Part shown: piece after piece, positions 62,478 through 64,000 of the stretch
Numbering within the stretch: the stretch's first letter is position 1
Layout: each line of letters opens with the position of its first letter
Assembly (NCBI GenBank): GCA_009823395.1
Contig: CM020515.1
Location: 4,499,989 to 4,563,988, forward strand
Origin: Thamnaconus septentrionalis
Lineage: Eukaryota > Chordata > Actinopteri > Tetraodontiformes > Monacanthidae
Length of the DNA stretch: 64,000 nt
Direction of reading: 5' to 3'
Position numbers and translations under genes: made by a program
Notes under the pieces: model-generated
The model's database searches: none
Seen by the model: the letters and a program-made list of their open reading frames with translations, nothing else
Told to the model about the DNA's origin: nothing

Positions 62478-63167
62478 CAGTGTTGGGAAGATAACATTGG
62501 TCACAATTGCACGTTACCCAATTGAAAATGTAACAATAATGTAACTATTTTAATTACTTTATCAAGGTAATGTAACAAATTACATTTGATTACATTTCGG
62601 TTGCATTTCTACACTTTTAATCAACGGTTTAGACCAGACAGTGTTCAGCTTCCAGCACAACACAACAACAACAACAACAACAACGACAACCATACCAAGG
62701 TCCAACTTCAGCACCTCTTTTTGTCAAGAGATCATTCTGAGGTACAAAATCAGGCCATTTTCTGACACCTGCGCAAAAACTTTTTGATAATTTTGGCGCT
62801 GGAACGCGTTGCTAATCGACATTACGTTGCCGCAACTTCCAAATCGCTCAGGCTACGCTCCAGAAAGAGACGAGTCAACTGGCAGCCGAGTGGTAGAGGG
62901 CGCTGCAATTCCCAACTTGACGACCGAGAACCAATCAGAAGCATCCGAATAGAATCAAACTTTCGTCTGTGGAGGGCAAACAGAAAGGGACGGTGCTCGT
63001 GCCAAAAAGTAATATTATCAAACATAGAGCCCAGCATTTATTTTGTAAAAAAAATTTCTGAATTTAATTACACACTTTTCCCAACAATGTAACTGATTAC
63101 AATTACCTTTATTTCGTCATTCAATTACGTAACAACGCTACACGTAACTGGTTACTCCCCAACACTG
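62478..63167. mobile_element. Non-autonomous hAT element, about 690 bp
   Basis: Inverted ends CAGTGTTGGGAAGATAAC and GTTACTCCCCAACACTG with sub-terminal TAATGTAAC/GTTACAT-like repeats (62530-62600 and 63080-63160). The ends match a common teleost hAT class. The flanking 8-mers do not match clearly, so the duplication is eroded or the limits are off by a few bases. A CAA tandem (62665-62686) lies inside. No transposase. Confidence 0.78.
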
Positions 63168-64000
63168 GTGTGACACCTAATGACGGAGATGACAGCAGGA
63201 GAATCTCCGCACTTCCCTCCACCCGGATCCAAAACGATGATCCGGCCAAAGCGGCTGGTGGAGGAGACAAACGTACAAACCGCAGCCAGCTTTTAGCGGC
63301 ATTTGGCTGGTGGAGGGTGTTAATTTTCTCCTCTGGTAAAAAGCCGCCCTGTAATCTGTAAACACGGCGCTGGCCTGGCCCGCAACAAAGAAATGCATTT
63401 AGCAAATTCATTCCCTTTGATCCGGCCTTCCCCGTTTTTTTTTCCCCGTTTTTTTTGGTTGTTTTTTTCGTAACGGTGATACATTTTTAACGAAAACGCG
63501 TTCGCAAACGTTTTTATCGATGCCGAAGTGAGATATCAAAATCAACGCCCAGCCGGTTGGCCCTCCCGCTCGCTGTACCCCGCCATCCCCGCCATTATCT
63601 TTGATCTGCATAGTCTGGTTGACACGCATCACAGAGAATTACAAGGGCGCCGACTCATCAATAGAGCTCGCAGAGGCGGAGGGACGTGACACCATCAACC
63701 CCGAGAACATTTCGACACGGGCCGGTAAAAAAAAAAGAAAGAAGAAGAAGCGGGAGGGAGGATCGTCAGGTTCGTGTGTTAACTTGCCACCGAACAAAGC
63801 TGCGGGGCTTTGCCTCGTCTTTTCAAAAGGGACGAGTGTGAAATGCCAAAGACAGCCTTTTCACACACTTGCCGGGGAGAAGCAAGTGAGCTGAAACAAC
63901 ACGGCGCTGGTTTCAAACCCCGACGAGACGAGCGGTTGGTTTTGTCAAGGTAAAAAAAAAAAACCTCCGAGTGCAAACAAAGGAGATTTAAAAAACATCC
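63168..64000. other. No gene seen; unique sequence
   Basis: T runs at 63434-63470 and A-rich DNA at 63727-63746 and 63950-63962. Open frames are short, without recognisable domains. Confidence 0.5.

Overview
This window looks like nuclear DNA from a ray-finned fish, probably a percomorph teleost. The evidence is a spliced vertebrate gene with AG/GT-bounded exons, very dense (CA)n/(GA)n microsatellites, long A/T homopolymers, and several teleost-style repeats: small non-autonomous hAT elements with 8-bp target duplications, TA-flanked palindromic MITEs, a tRNA-derived SINE and LINE 3' tails. No bacterial-type operons, CRISPR arrays, rRNA or tRNA genes were seen.

The only protein-coding sequence I can support is on the minus strand at 53981-54512. 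It is the 532-bp second exon of a Nuclear Factor I gene and carries nearly the whole MH1-like DNA-binding domain. Diagnostic residues match NFIX better than NFIA, NFIB or NFIC, so I call it nfix; nfixa versus nfixb cannot be settled here. Transcription runs right to left.

Positions 1-53980 are therefore most simply read as part of the very large intron 2. No further NFI exon was recognised there. It holds repeats, microsatellites, two long purine tracts, and stretches of normal-complexity sequence with homeodomain-type TAATTA cores that I flag as candidate conserved non-coding elements. That flag is a judgement from texture only, with no alignment behind it.

Positions 54513-64000 lie upstream of exon 2. 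They include a possible alternative first exon ending in ATG directly before a GT donor (about 55390) and a CpG-rich, GA-rich stretch (about 55.98-57.25 kb) that may be a promoter. Beyond that lie a LINE tail, two hAT-type repeats and one more candidate regulatory block. The usual NFIX first exon was not found.

I found no undescribed multi-gene system. The observations most worth a second look are two substitutions in a highly conserved domain, CA repeats abutting the exon 2 donor, the ATG|GT first-exon candidate, a TA-flanked MITE family with a copy pair bracketing a candidate regulatory block, and a degenerate direct repeat at 30.4-32.3 kb.
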